The translations under genes were made by a program, and so were the position numbers. DNA of 41,711 nucleotides from Pseudoalteromonas sp. TB64 (GTDB lineage Bacteria; Pseudomonadota; Gammaproteobacteria; Enterobacterales; Alteromonadaceae): NCBI RefSeq assembly GCF_000498095.1, contig NZ_AUTQ01000111.1, positions 1 through 41,711 on the forward strand, written 5' to 3'. The notes under the pieces were generated by a model that had not been told where the DNA came from, did no database searches, and saw only the letters and a program-made list of their open reading frames with translations. Positions 1 to 8,130 of the stretch are shown in pieces (the first letter of the stretch is position 1; every line of letters begins with the position of its first letter).

Positions 1-19
1 GTTCGGGTAATGTGAGGCC

Positions 20-182
20 CAAGCTTTGGCTGCAACCAAAGCCTTTTATACAGTAGTTCGATTGATTGAAGGCTCCTCTATTGAGAGACCGGTAACAAGA
101 AAGAACGCTGTATAAACTCCAAGCATTAAACTCGGATAGTCAACGGGGCCTCGAGCCCGAATCGCAAGGCAGAGTCAGCTTA
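20..182 (+). ncRNA. candidate IS110 bridge RNA
   Basis: The leader folds on paper into three consecutive parts. A 5' hairpin pairs 23-29 with 36-42 (GCTTTGG/CCAAAGC, 6-nt loop). A second domain is closed by a perfect 9-bp stem (45-53 TTTATACAG with 108-116 CTGTATAAA), continues with 56-59/103-106, and holds a roughly 43-nt loop containing a small hairpin at 76-87. A third domain is closed by 121-124/178-181 and 130-133/172-175 with an inner GGGC/GCCC hairpin at 146-158. A 5' stem-loop followed by two looped domains is the architecture known for IS110 bridge RNAs, whose loops specify target and donor. Pairing was read by eye; expression and guide matches are not shown. Confidence 0.5.
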
Positions 183-184
183 TT

Positions 185-1138
185 ATGAATACACTCAATA
201 ATCAAAATGAAATTAACGTCGGTGTCGATACAGGTAAAACTCAACTCGATATTTACATCCGACCGTTAGATATATATTTCACCGTAGAAAACAATGACGG
301 CGGCATTAAACACGCTATAAAAACACTAAAAAAGCACCCAATAACGCGTGTTACTATTGAAGCAACTGGGCGCCTTGAACACCCCTTTATTATGGCGTGT
401 GCTGAAGCAAATATCCCTTTCGTTGTTGCTAATCCCGTTAATATTAAACGTTTCGCAGGCGCTATTGGCCAAAAAGCAAAAACAGATAAACTTGATGCGC
501 AACTCATCGCTCATTTTGGTGAAGCAATAAAGCCACCACTCTCTTCTTTAAAGCCAGAGCAGATGCGCTTGATGAGTGATTTACTTTCTAGAAGAAGGCA
601 GTTAATGGATATGCAAACGATGGAGAAAAATCGCTCACAGATAATGCCAAAAACAATATCATCACTAATAAAACCTATCCTAACGGCATTAAAAAATCAG
701 ATTGAAAAAGTAGATTTGAAACTACAAAAACTCATCAAAGAATGTGACGAATATAGTGTCAAGAATGACATTATTCAAAGTGTGCCTGGCGTTGGTAATG
801 TTGTCGCGTTTAACTTACTTAGTGACATGCCTGAGCTTGGGTGTGTAAACAATAAAGAGGCTGCATCACTAGTTGGTGTTGCACCATTTAATCGAGAAAG
901 TGGTGCTTATCAGGGTAAACGGATGATACGAGGTGGACGACCAAAAATTAGAACCGCAATGTATATAGCAATGATGTCAGCTATCCAATGCAACCTTAAA
1001 TTTAAAGCTATTTATCATCGGCTAGTCGCGGCAGGGAAACCTAAAAAAGTGGCTATTATTGCCTGTATAAGAAAGCTTATAGTAATCATAAATTCTATGG
1101 TGAGAGATGGTGTCATGTGGGATCCTAAAATGGTTTGA
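185..1138 (+). CDS. IS110-family DEDD transposase/recombinase
   Basis: A 317-residue recombinase that should catalyse RNA-guided insertion and excision of the element. The N-terminal RuvC-like DEDD domain shows D15 (GVDTGK), E59 (IEATG), and D101 and D104 (KTDKLDA). The C-terminal Transposase_20 part contains the helix-hairpin-helix-like SVPGVG segment, then GVAPFNRESG, where S239 is the probable catalytic serine, followed by KRMIRGGR. The length is normal for the family and the frame is unbroken, so the protein may be active. It lies directly after the structured leader that probably encodes its bridge RNA. Family assignment is firm; activity is inferred. Confidence 0.93.
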   Translation: MNTLNNQNEINVGVDTGKTQLDIYIRPLDIYFTVENNDGGIKHAIKTLKKHPITRVTIEATGRLEHPFIMACAEANIPFVVANPVNIKRFAGAIGQKAKTDKLDAQLIAHFGEAIKPPLSSLKPEQMRLMSDLLSRRRQLMDMQTMEKNRSQIMPKTISSLIKPILTALKNQIEKVDLKLQKLIKECDEYSVKNDIIQSVPGVGNVVAFNLLSDMPELGCVNNKEAASLVGVAPFNRESGAYQGKRMIRGGRPKIRTAMYIAMMSAIQCNLKFKAIYHRLVAAGKPKKVAIIACIRKLIVIINSMVRDGVMWDPKMV

Positions 1139-1166
1139 AATTAGGAATTGACACCATAGTCACTTG

Positions 1167-1589
1167 TTAGTGAGCTATTTCACAATACTTATCAGCATAC
1201 AAGATAAGTGAACCTTTGTATTTTTGCTTTAATAATTCCGTTAATTTTGCCGACAACTCTTTGGCAAAAAACTCTCCATTGTGCTTTTTGTCATAAGTTG
1301 CCACTGAAAAACAGCTTTTATTTAAAACGTTGTTAACTAAGAACCCATATCCATGTTCGTTTTTGTACGCTGCCATCATAAAGTTAATTTTAACTTCAGG
1401 CAGCATTTTGTCCCCACCTTCAGACAATTTATCAAAATTTTCAGATTCAGAGAAACTATCCAGTACGACTATTAATTCGGTCTTTGTTAAACCTTTAACG
1501 GAAAAGAAAAAACCATCTACTGCGTAATGAACTTCTCTACTGCATGAAGTTATAAATGAGAGAATACAAATCATGAAGATTACGCGCAT
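1167..1589 (-). CDS. small hypothetical lipoprotein
   Basis: An unrecognised protein of about 140 residues. A hydrophobic N-terminus (MRVIFMICILSFITSC) ends in a cysteine in a lipobox-like context, so export and lipid anchoring are likely. The frame extends 12 codons further upstream (to 1625), but the ATG at 1589 follows AAAGGA and puts the signal peptide at the very N-terminus, so it is preferred. The remainder is soluble, with two further cysteines near the middle and C-terminus. The stop lies only a few bases from the right end of the IS110 element, so the gene escaped disruption at its 3' end. No function can be assigned. Confidence 0.55.
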   Translation of the reverse strand: MRVIFMICILSFITSCSREVHYAVDGFFFSVKGLTKTELIVVLDSFSESENFDKLSEGGDKMLPEVKINFMMAAYKNEHGYGFLVNNVLNKSCFSVATYDKKHNGEFFAKELSAKLTELLKQKYKGSLILYADKYCEIAH

Positions 1590-1625
1590 ATTTCCTTTGC
1601 TCACTAACAGCTTATTGAACACCAT

Positions 1626-2182
1626 TATGGTGGTTTATAACAGACCAAAACGGCATATATTACATACCCTGATAATTTCACCAATAATTACCTTTGTAAA
1701 CAAGTAATTAAAACAGCTAGGAATTAAGCATGTTATTTTGCCCCAAAACGGCATTTAATAATGTTATCGGACAAAATTAGGCTACTACTCAAAGAAGTAG
1801 GAATAAATTTAACTTTTTTTCAGTGTCTGGTTTTCGCCTTTTCCGAAGTTTGACTGAATACCGCAAGCGTTAAAAAAAGTGGCTAAATGTAAGAGACGAC
1901 CCTAAGACCTTTTTTTACCCTTTTCTAAAGTTTAAATATTCTCTCTACCATTGAAGATAGTGCAACCTATTGATTTATTATCTATATCTTAATTATTTAC
2001 TGATTGGTTTTCACTTTTTATATCATTAATAATTAGAGTGGCAGTTTGGTTTATTTTGTTGTTAATTTATATTTCCATAAAATTGTAATATTTCCTCTGT
2101 ACCTTATTTACATTATTTCTATTTGGCAGCTGTGAAGCTAAGTTGCCATAAAATTATAATTAAATAATAGGTAAATACCCTA
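1626..2182. other. AT-rich intergenic region, nothing identified
   Basis: About 560 nt between divergent genes. It has homopolymeric T and A runs but no open frame of note, no RNA gene and no convincing repeat. It should hold the promoters of the lipoprotein gene (leftward) and the phosphoesterase gene (rightward); no clear consensus promoter or strong ribosome binding site was seen before 2183. Confidence 0.4.
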
Positions 2183-2446
2183 ATGAAGGCTTTAACCAAA
2201 ACCGCTCTAATAGTTGTTATTTCAAATGCTCTTTTTGCGTGTGGTTCTGATAATTTAGATTCAGCAGAAAATTCCGATCAAGTTGAAAATGAAACTACGG
2301 TAAGTACAACTCTGACGCAAGGGGCTAATAAACTTGCAGAAAATAATAGTGATAATGTTTGGCGTTTTGCTGTTATACCCGATACGCAAGGCCGAGATGA
2401 TGATGATTATAAACAAACAATTACGCATACCTACGATGGTATAACG
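2183..2446 (+). pseudogene. phosphoesterase lipoprotein, 5' part (IS-disrupted)
   Basis: First 88 codons of a calcineurin-like metallophosphoesterase. A signal peptide ends at the lipobox LFAC (C20), so the intact protein would be a lipoprotein. An acidic, Asn/Ser/Thr-rich spacer precedes VIPDTQGR, whose D67 is the first metal-binding aspartate. The frame is cut after GGT ATA ACG by an IS50-type element; the truncated frame runs on to 2479 inside the insertion. Joining codon 88 to position 3960 restores an 834-residue protein without any frame change. The copy looks recently inactivated rather than decayed. Confidence 0.85.
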
Positions 2447-2457
2447 CTGTCTCTTGA

Positions 2458-3872
2458 TCACAACTTTTCTGCCTGCTGAATTGATATTAACAATTCGGCA
2501 GATTCGACCATTGCGGCTAATTTCAGCCACCCCTTCCAGAGTGCTTTTACGCCAACTCGACCATTTCTTTTACTGTCATACCACCCTCCCAATTTCGCTA
2601 AACTATAGTATAGCCAATGAAGAGACGGTACTTTATCCGGCAACACATCCTTTTCAACCTTTGCCCATAGTAACTTCCACGTCATCTCTTTAACACAAGT
2701 TGTACATCTCACTTCTTTGTCTAATTCACTCCTTTGCGCCATATTTTGCAGCTGTAATAACCTGACAGCAATAAACGCTTTAATGATCGCAATTCGTAAA
2801 ATATTATCACTGTGCTGCAAACGTAAATTTTCTACTTCGGTTCCATCTGTTTTCCATGTTTTATGAAACTCCTCTACACGCCAGCGCAGTTCATAATATC
2901 TTACTAATTTCTGGGCATCTTCTGCTGTGTTTACGGGCTCTGTCGTATATAAAATCCAACATAATGGATTTTTTTGCGTACTTTCTTTTTCCTGACAGAC
3001 AATGACATTGACACTCAATGTCGCTGATTCTTTCCCTTGAACTCGCTTAGGCTTGGCGAGAATTATAGGTTGATAACTCAATGTAATTCGAGCCTGACGC
3101 GCTTTTCTGCCCGCACGTTGCGCTATATTAATAGTGTAACAACACTGACCCTGCGCTGTTTCTATTAACTGATTAAGATTGCATTGAGGCTCTATTAATT
3201 TTCTATTTTCTTTTGCTCGGACTAAAAATCGATGCCCTTCATCTTTTTGGTAAGTCATGTATTCATAAATGTCAGCTTCTCTGTCGCAGACGTTAAGTAT
3301 ATTTGATAATTCACCTGTACGTTTTTTATATCCATTAATGTTTGTTGCCAGCGATAGCTTTCTTTCTCTTCGTAAGGGCGTTGCTGTTGTTGATCTTTAG
3401 TCCCTTTAACCTTTGATTTCCTAAACCAATAGTACTGGTCGAGTAAACCAATAACGTGCTCCGTCTCTGCATCAATTGCTAAAGTTGAATGCGCATATAG
3501 CGTTCTTGTTTTTGATGGTTTTCCTAATGTATTTGAACAGTTCACATCGCCTAATTCTTTGCAAACACTGTGTTTAAATGTCAATCCTGTCGTATCTTGG
3601 ATAGCAAGAACCAAAGGCAGCTGCTTTACCGCTTCACTCGTTTGTGAGAACCCTGAATTGGCAATCGCTTGAGGGGATATTTTCTCATTTCTAATGAAAC
3701 GGTAAGCGGCTTCAATTTTTGCGGGTGTATCAGAAGCCTTAACAATTGAGCTGTCTGCATTCTCAGCCATATCGCTTGCTAGCAGAGCTAATCGTCGGGT
3801 GCGTCTCGGATCTCCTAAATTAGCGTTACCAAAAATTAATTGAGCCCATTCTTCAGAAGTGTTTGTGTGCAT
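2458..3872 (-). CDS. IS50-type transposase, two frames
   Basis: DDE transposase homologous to Tn5 Tnp, encoded in two overlapping frames: 3872-3255 (205 codons) and a second frame ending at 2458. Frame one carries the DNA-binding region (GDPRRTRR) and the first catalytic Asp (LAIQDTTG). The second Asp (VCDREAD) and the YREK signature (Y-2-R-3-E-6-K within YELRWRVEEFHKTWK) lie in frame two. Tn5-like homology crosses from one frame to the other at A AAA AAC (3327-3321). A -1 shift there yields 471 residues, close to the 476 of Tn5 Tnp. Either programmed frameshifting or a one-base loss in an A run would explain this. Frame one alone lacks two catalytic residues and would be inactive, possibly inhibitory. 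Confidence 0.88.
3321..3327 (-). other. possible -1 frameshift heptamer A AAA AAC
   Basis: In the first transposase frame the codons are ATA AAA AAC GTA, which place a canonical X XXY YYZ heptamer in the correct phase. Slipping back one base makes the next codon CGT and enters the frame encoding RTGELSN and then CDREAD, which continues the Tn5-like alignment without a gap. No clear downstream stimulatory structure was found. A simple deletion of one A from a run of seven would create the same sequence, so function is unproven. Confidence 0.4.
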
Positions 3873-3959
3873 ACGATAAATCTATGAGTGATGATGACCG
3901 ATTAGATCACAGACTTATCGATATTAAAAGACTTGTGTATAAGAGACAGTGGTATAACG

Positions 3960-6200
3960 TTATCTGTCGATATTGGATATGACGTTAATAATGATGACAT
4001 TTTTGATGGTGAAGGTTGGAAGATTGACGTGTCTGACCCGTATAACGCTATTTTTGTTGATGAAAATGGAGAGCCTCTTGCTACCGGCGACGTGCCTGTT
4101 GAAGTCGCAAGTAGCGAACGCGCTGATACGCCTTATGATTTTAAACATCTTCCTGCTTTATTAGTTGACCCTATTGTTTCTAAAATAAAAGAAGAGGGGG
4201 TTTCAGTTGTACTCGCAGTTGGCGATATGACTGATGTACGTACAGAAAACGAATATGTTGAATGGATGGATAAAGTAGGCACACCGTTAAGCGAAGCCGG
4301 AATGACTGTTTTACCTGTGCGTGGTAATCACGAAATTGTAGACGGTTATGATTGGCTAAGTTGGTTTACTACTTCAGTGGATACGACAGATAATCGCTCT
4401 GTTAATAACATGGATAATGGTATTGATGCTTATACCGATGCCGATTCACAGCAATACGATCAAGGGTACAATTTATACCAACAATACCCAGGAAAACTGT
4501 TAAGCAAAGGGTTAGAAAGTGGCGAAATAGTCGGTTACGAAGGTATTGAAGATCTTATGTACTATACCGTTCAAAACAATACCCTATTTATTGCTATAGA
4601 CTTTTATGCCAGTGATTTAGTGTCTGTTAACTATGAAGGTACTTGGCTTCTTATTTACGATTGGTTAAAAAATGTTTTAGAAACAAAAGGGACTACGGTT
4701 GATCATATTGTTATGTTTGGTCACGAAGCTTTGTCAACTAAAAAGCGTCCGTCTGTTTATAATTATGATGAATATTTTGACTATATTAGTTCATTAAAAA
4801 GTGATGGTACAAGTGGAGATGAGGATGAAACTGAGCCAGGCATATTAGGACTTGATACTGGGCAATTAGGTTATTTACAACTGCAAGATGAGTCTTCACC
4901 TGGTTTAATGGATAATGTGCTTAATTTATTGAGTGAATATAAAGTTAACTATATTGCTGGGCACGATCATCAATATTCACGTAGTTTAATTCATCCAGAT
5001 AATTCGAATCCATCGGTTGGCTTTACACAAATTGTTGCCGGTAATGCATCTTGGAAAGCGTATAACAACCGTTATGGTATTCATGATAAATATGAAACGG
5101 GTTTAGCACAGGATAATTTTGCTCAAGTAGGTGACTACGAAGGAACAAATAGTCAATACACTAAAGATTTAACTAAGTATGAAAAATCAAACAAAATTTC
5201 ATTTGTGATTGTTGAAGTTAATGGTCGTCAAATTACGTTTAAAAACTATTATGCACCTGTAAATTTCTCAGAAGCTGATATGAACATGGGAACATATTGG
5301 GACGAATCTCAAAATGCATGGGTGCAATATGATGTTGATTCAACGGGTAAAACCATTGAAGAAATTATCCCTATTGAATGGAATGTCGGGGATAGCGCAA
5401 GCTATACGAGTGATGCGCTACAGCGTGTTGTTTCTCCTTACGAATCTTATTGGGCAACAACAAAAACACCTGACGAAGCCGGTTATATTGGTACTGAAGC
5501 GGCTATTTTAGATGGTTTTAATTTAACCTATAACAGTGTAGAAGTGTTAACAACAGATACCCAAGATAAAAAGCAGGTGGGCGTTGATGCAAACTATCAA
5601 GATGATTTAGGAACAGGCAAAGGTGAATATACAACGTTTGCAGACGCTTATAGTATTCCTCGTAAAGAACAAGCTATGAACGAATTGTTGTCATTAAGCT
5701 GGTTTACCGACGATGATGCGACGACTGTATCTGATATTTTGTACATTAATGGTAACTTAAACCAAGATGGCTCGTATAAAAATACGAATGGATTTGTGCA
5801 AACACGTTCTCCTTCAGAGTTGTTTTTCGATAAAGATGCAGTGGAAACTGATAATCCAACAAATGTTATTCGAGATGGCGTGGTCACAGCTGAAGATGAC
5901 GCTGACGCAATGGCGATTGCTATGACTGCTCCAGAAGGAGTTGATTTATCTACTTTAACCATTGGTCGATACAACGAAGAAACGGGTGTTTGGGATACGT
6001 TTTTAGATGAAAACTGCTTTACTGCCACATCTTACTCGGATGACTTTAGTGTTATGTTCCAATCGGGTTTTGGTAGTGCGCCAAGTGATGTAAGCAGCAG
6101 TTGTGGGACTTATTTGTGGGGTTATAATCATAACAACAACTCTGTTTGGGGTTTTACACATAAAGATGGTCGATTTGCTTTGGTTATAAAAGTGGATTAA
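3960..6200 (+). pseudogene. phosphoesterase, 3' part (IS-disrupted)
   Basis: The remaining 746 codons of the interrupted metallophosphoesterase. It carries the other signature motifs of the calcineurin-like fold: GDMTD, RGNHE, FGHEA and AGHDHQYSR, so most metal ligands are intact. A long C-terminal region follows, ending in a short conserved-looking Cys-containing segment (ENCFTA, SSSCGTYLWGY) typical of a secreted beta-rich appendage. Without the 5' part it lacks the signal peptide, lipobox and first metal-binding Asp, so it should be non-functional even if translated. The open frame extends a few codons into the IS end from a TTG (3933), but that start is an accident of the IS terminus. Confidence 0.85.
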
Positions 6201-6233
6201 GTGACGTCGTTTTTTGTTTGATTTGGTTTCTTT

Positions 6234-6268
6234 GTAGTAATTAGGGTGAATGCGATCCTAATTACTAC
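6234..6268 (+). terminator. hairpin terminator after phosphoesterase
   Basis: A perfect 12-bp stem, GTAGTAATTAGG with CCTAATTACTAC, around an 11-nt loop, about 33 nt after the stop and followed by a T-rich stretch. It sits between the phosphoesterase and the convergent gene ending at 6411 and may serve both. Confidence 0.65.
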
Positions 6269-6410
6269 ATTGTTTTATATATTAGTATTTTAATAGCGTG
6301 ATGACTCATTAACGCCAAGGGAAGGGCTATATCAATGGGGAGTCATATTATTTTAAAATGCTTTGCACACATAGCTTAGTTATAAACGGTAAAGTACAGG
6401 TAAAAGTATA

Positions 6411-7091
6411 TTATTCTTTTACGCTTTCCATGTAGTGAAAAATATCCACGATCTCTTGTACTATTGCTATATTTACCTTCAGGTTTTCAATATTATTTTC
6501 TATAAAATCAAAGTTGTTTTTTATATATTCATCGTCATTTCTTTCTAAGTAGTTTATGAAATGTTGTTGCAACGTTGTCGGGCTACCGTAATGACCATAA
6601 TATCTGTTCAAGAAACTAGGAGTAAGAAAATCTTTTTGATTTTCCATTCTCATTTGTAAATTGTTTAGATGTTCAACTTCTAAATCTATATCGTCGATAT
6701 ACAGTGGATATAAATCCCTTATTAACGGAACTGCCTTAGATATAATGAGAGACAGACCATCACGTAACTCTTCATCATTTATTTTTCTTTCATCATCATT
6801 AAGTTCTAAAAAGTCTTTTTTCGAGCTTTTAATATTTCGTAAATTAAAAAAAGTGACTGCAATCACTCTCCACTCTGCCTTTTGCATGTAGTCATCGTAG
6901 TTCATGTACTTGTTGAAGTTTTTATCATCTGTGTTATTTGTATAGTTAAGATAAACCGAATAATGGGTTCGCCCTAAGTTGTCTTTTTTATTTTTATCCG
7001 CTTTATAATTATCGCCATTTGTTCTTATTTGAGGCACTGATTTTATCAGCTTATTAACTGCCAAATGTAAAGATGCAATTAGTTCATTCAT
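6411..7091 (-). CDS. hypothetical cytoplasmic protein
   Basis: An unrecognised 226-residue protein. The start is supported by AAGGAA five bases before ATG. It has no signal peptide or membrane segment. It is charged and rich in Asn, Asp and Lys, with a predicted mostly helical C-terminal half (VNIAIVQEIVDIFHYME). It stands alone, with a hairpin terminator beyond its 3' end and a gene-poor, partly decayed stretch upstream. That setting, between an IS-disrupted gene and gene remnants, suggests an accessory gene, but nothing in the sequence points to a function. Confidence 0.6.
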   Translation of the reverse strand: MNELIASLHLAVNKLIKSVPQIRTNGDNYKADKNKKDNLGRTHYSVYLNYTNNTDDKNFNKYMNYDDYMQKAEWRVIAVTFFNLRNIKSSKKDFLELNDDERKINDEELRDGLSLIISKAVPLIRDLYPLYIDDIDLEVEHLNNLQMRMENQKDFLTPSFLNRYYGHYGSPTTLQQHFINYLERNDDEYIKNNFDFIENNIENLKVNIAIVQEIVDIFHYMESVKE

Positions 7092-7235
7092 AAAAATTCC
7101 TTAAGTAAAATTTTGAGCTCAGTAATATAGCTTTTAAGTAAAACGTGTAGCCTCACAAGGGGCTTTAACGGACTATATAACTGATTGAGAAGCATAAACA
7201 TAGCTCACTTCTTTGGTGTCTATATTATGTGTTTA

Positions 7236-7483
7236 TTATGTATGTGGCGTACAGCTACGGTCTTTTAAAATACGTTTAGTTGATGCAGGGTGGTCTTTTA
7301 ATGCTGAAATTGGTCTTATTGGTCGGGTAACAAAATTCCCAACACAATTAGGACATTGATTATTTAAAATTGTTCCACACAATTTGTACAAAAAGTGCAT
7401 TCAAAAGAACAGATACCCGCTTCTATTGAGTTTGGGGGTAAATCCTTATTGCAACATTCACAGTTAGGTCTTAATTCTAACAT
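7236..7483 (-). pseudogene. DUF1272 small Cys-rich protein, frameshifted
   Basis: Starts MLELRPNCECC and continues with DLPPNS and CSFECTFCTNCVE, the hallmark of DUF1272, a short zinc-ribbon-like family of unknown function. The frame then hits TAA near 7365, while the rest of the family sequence (NNQCPNCVGNFVTRPIRP) continues in the -1 frame to a stop at 7236. Adding one A within GGAACA at about 7373-7375 restores an 82-residue protein with all its cysteine pairs. So one base has been lost, either in the genome or by a sequencing error in a short A run. Translation by eye makes the family call strong. Confidence 0.7.
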
Positions 7484-8054
7484 TTAAATCTCTATTTTAA
7501 GAACATATAGCACTTAGATAATAAGGTAAGTAATGATTGGCTATATGTTGGATTTTACCAACGTTAAGCGGGATGACTCTATTGTGAGTCAATATTTTTG
7601 ATGTTTCCTCAAAAATATTGACATGTATATTGCTCATTACTTTTAGTGATTGAACAGACGATTTAAGCTTGTTTTTTCATCATCAATTAATAAGAGAAAT
7701 TTTGAAGAACCTGAAATATAACTTTCAAAGTCAAATAACGAAATAGGTTTAATATACCATTTATGCGTAGAGTAAAGCTCTTCGATACTTCGTTGATTTA
7801 TTTAACCAATAGCTTATTCGTATTTGCTTTAATATTGTTTTTTAATGCCACGCCCATAAACTTTGCTCTCAGAGCTGAAGGTATTTGTAATAGGCGCGCA
7901 CAAACTATGTAGTGGTCAATAAAATAATTAATGATTTACAGCCCAAAATAATCTTGGAATATAAATAAGATTAGAAATTGTGACACACTCTGGTTGAAAC
8001 TAGATGATGCCTTAAAGGTGTCAGAGCAAATTGATGGGGTTTTAAGTTCAGGCA
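7484..8054. other. gene-poor stretch with possible gene remnants
   Basis: No convincing gene. A 53-codon open stretch without ATG lies on the minus strand at 7643-7801 (ends FLLLIDDEKTSLNRLFNH) and a 37-codon stretch without ATG lies on the plus strand ending at about 8074; neither is recognised, and both could be remnants. A perfect 13-bp inverted repeat lies at 7588-7600/7610-7622. The region looks like decayed accessory DNA. Confidence 0.3.
7588..7622. repeat. perfect 13-bp inverted repeat
   Basis: GTCAATATTTTTG and CAAAAATATTGAC flank a 9-nt loop. There is no adjacent gene end and no T run on either strand, so it is not a standard terminator. It could be a protein-binding palindrome or a remnant of a mobile element end. 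Confidence 0.45.
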
Positions 8055-8083
8055 GAACCAGACTCAACTACTGAGTCTGGTTC
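8055..8083 (-). terminator. hairpin after the copper operon
   Basis: A perfect 12-bp stem, GAACCAGACTCA with TGAGTCTGGTTC, and a 5-nt loop, about 48 nt beyond the stop of the last gene of the leftward copper operon. No strong T run follows on either strand, so it may act as a 3'-end stabiliser or weak terminator. Confidence 0.5.
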
Positions 8084-8130
8084 GTGCTATAAATAAGCTC
8101 GTCATCATATTTTTAAATTAAAGCTGTTGT

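Larger units (their letters stand above)
1..1160 (+). mobile_element. IS110-family insertion sequence
   Basis: One DEDD-type transposase gene follows about 184 nt of non-coding, highly structured leader, with only a short tail after the stop. This is the layout of IS110-group elements, which carry the bridge RNA on the transposase-upstream side. No terminal inverted repeats were found, as expected for this family. The left end may lie before the window. The right end must fall before about 1165, because the neighbouring lipoprotein gene ends at 1167. Boundaries are therefore approximate. Confidence 0.75.
2447..3949 (-). mobile_element. IS50-type (IS4 family, Tn5-like) insertion sequence
   Basis: A complete element of 1503 bp (IS50 of Tn5 is about 1534 bp). 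The left end begins CTGTCTCTTGATCA, like the Tn5 inside end. The right end, read inward, is CTGTCTCTTATACACAAGT, differing from the Tn5 outside end at one of 19 positions. The transposase starts near the outside-end-like terminus and reads toward the inside-end-like terminus, as in IS50. The 10-bp direct repeat TGGTATAACG at 2437-2446 and 3950-3959 is the target duplication. The inside-like end keeps a GATC site. The element splits a phosphoesterase gene. Confidence 0.95.

Noticed and set aside
3931-3949. Possible Nextera sequencing adapter (TGTGTATAAGAGACAG)
   Set aside because: The same 16 bases occur in the commercial mosaic end, but here they are preceded by GACT rather than AGA, form the outside-type end of a full 1503-bp element with its own Tn5-like transposase, and are flanked by a 10-bp target duplication. 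It is a genuine IS end.
3933-3959. Start of the downstream phosphoesterase ORF at a TTG inside the IS
   Set aside because: The few codons before 3960 are the IS terminus and the repeated target site; the real gene begins at 2183. No ribosome site is seen.
7092-7235. Integron attC-like sequences near GTTAA/AAC motifs
   Set aside because: Only short core-like strings were seen; no paired R/L boxes or integrase gene.
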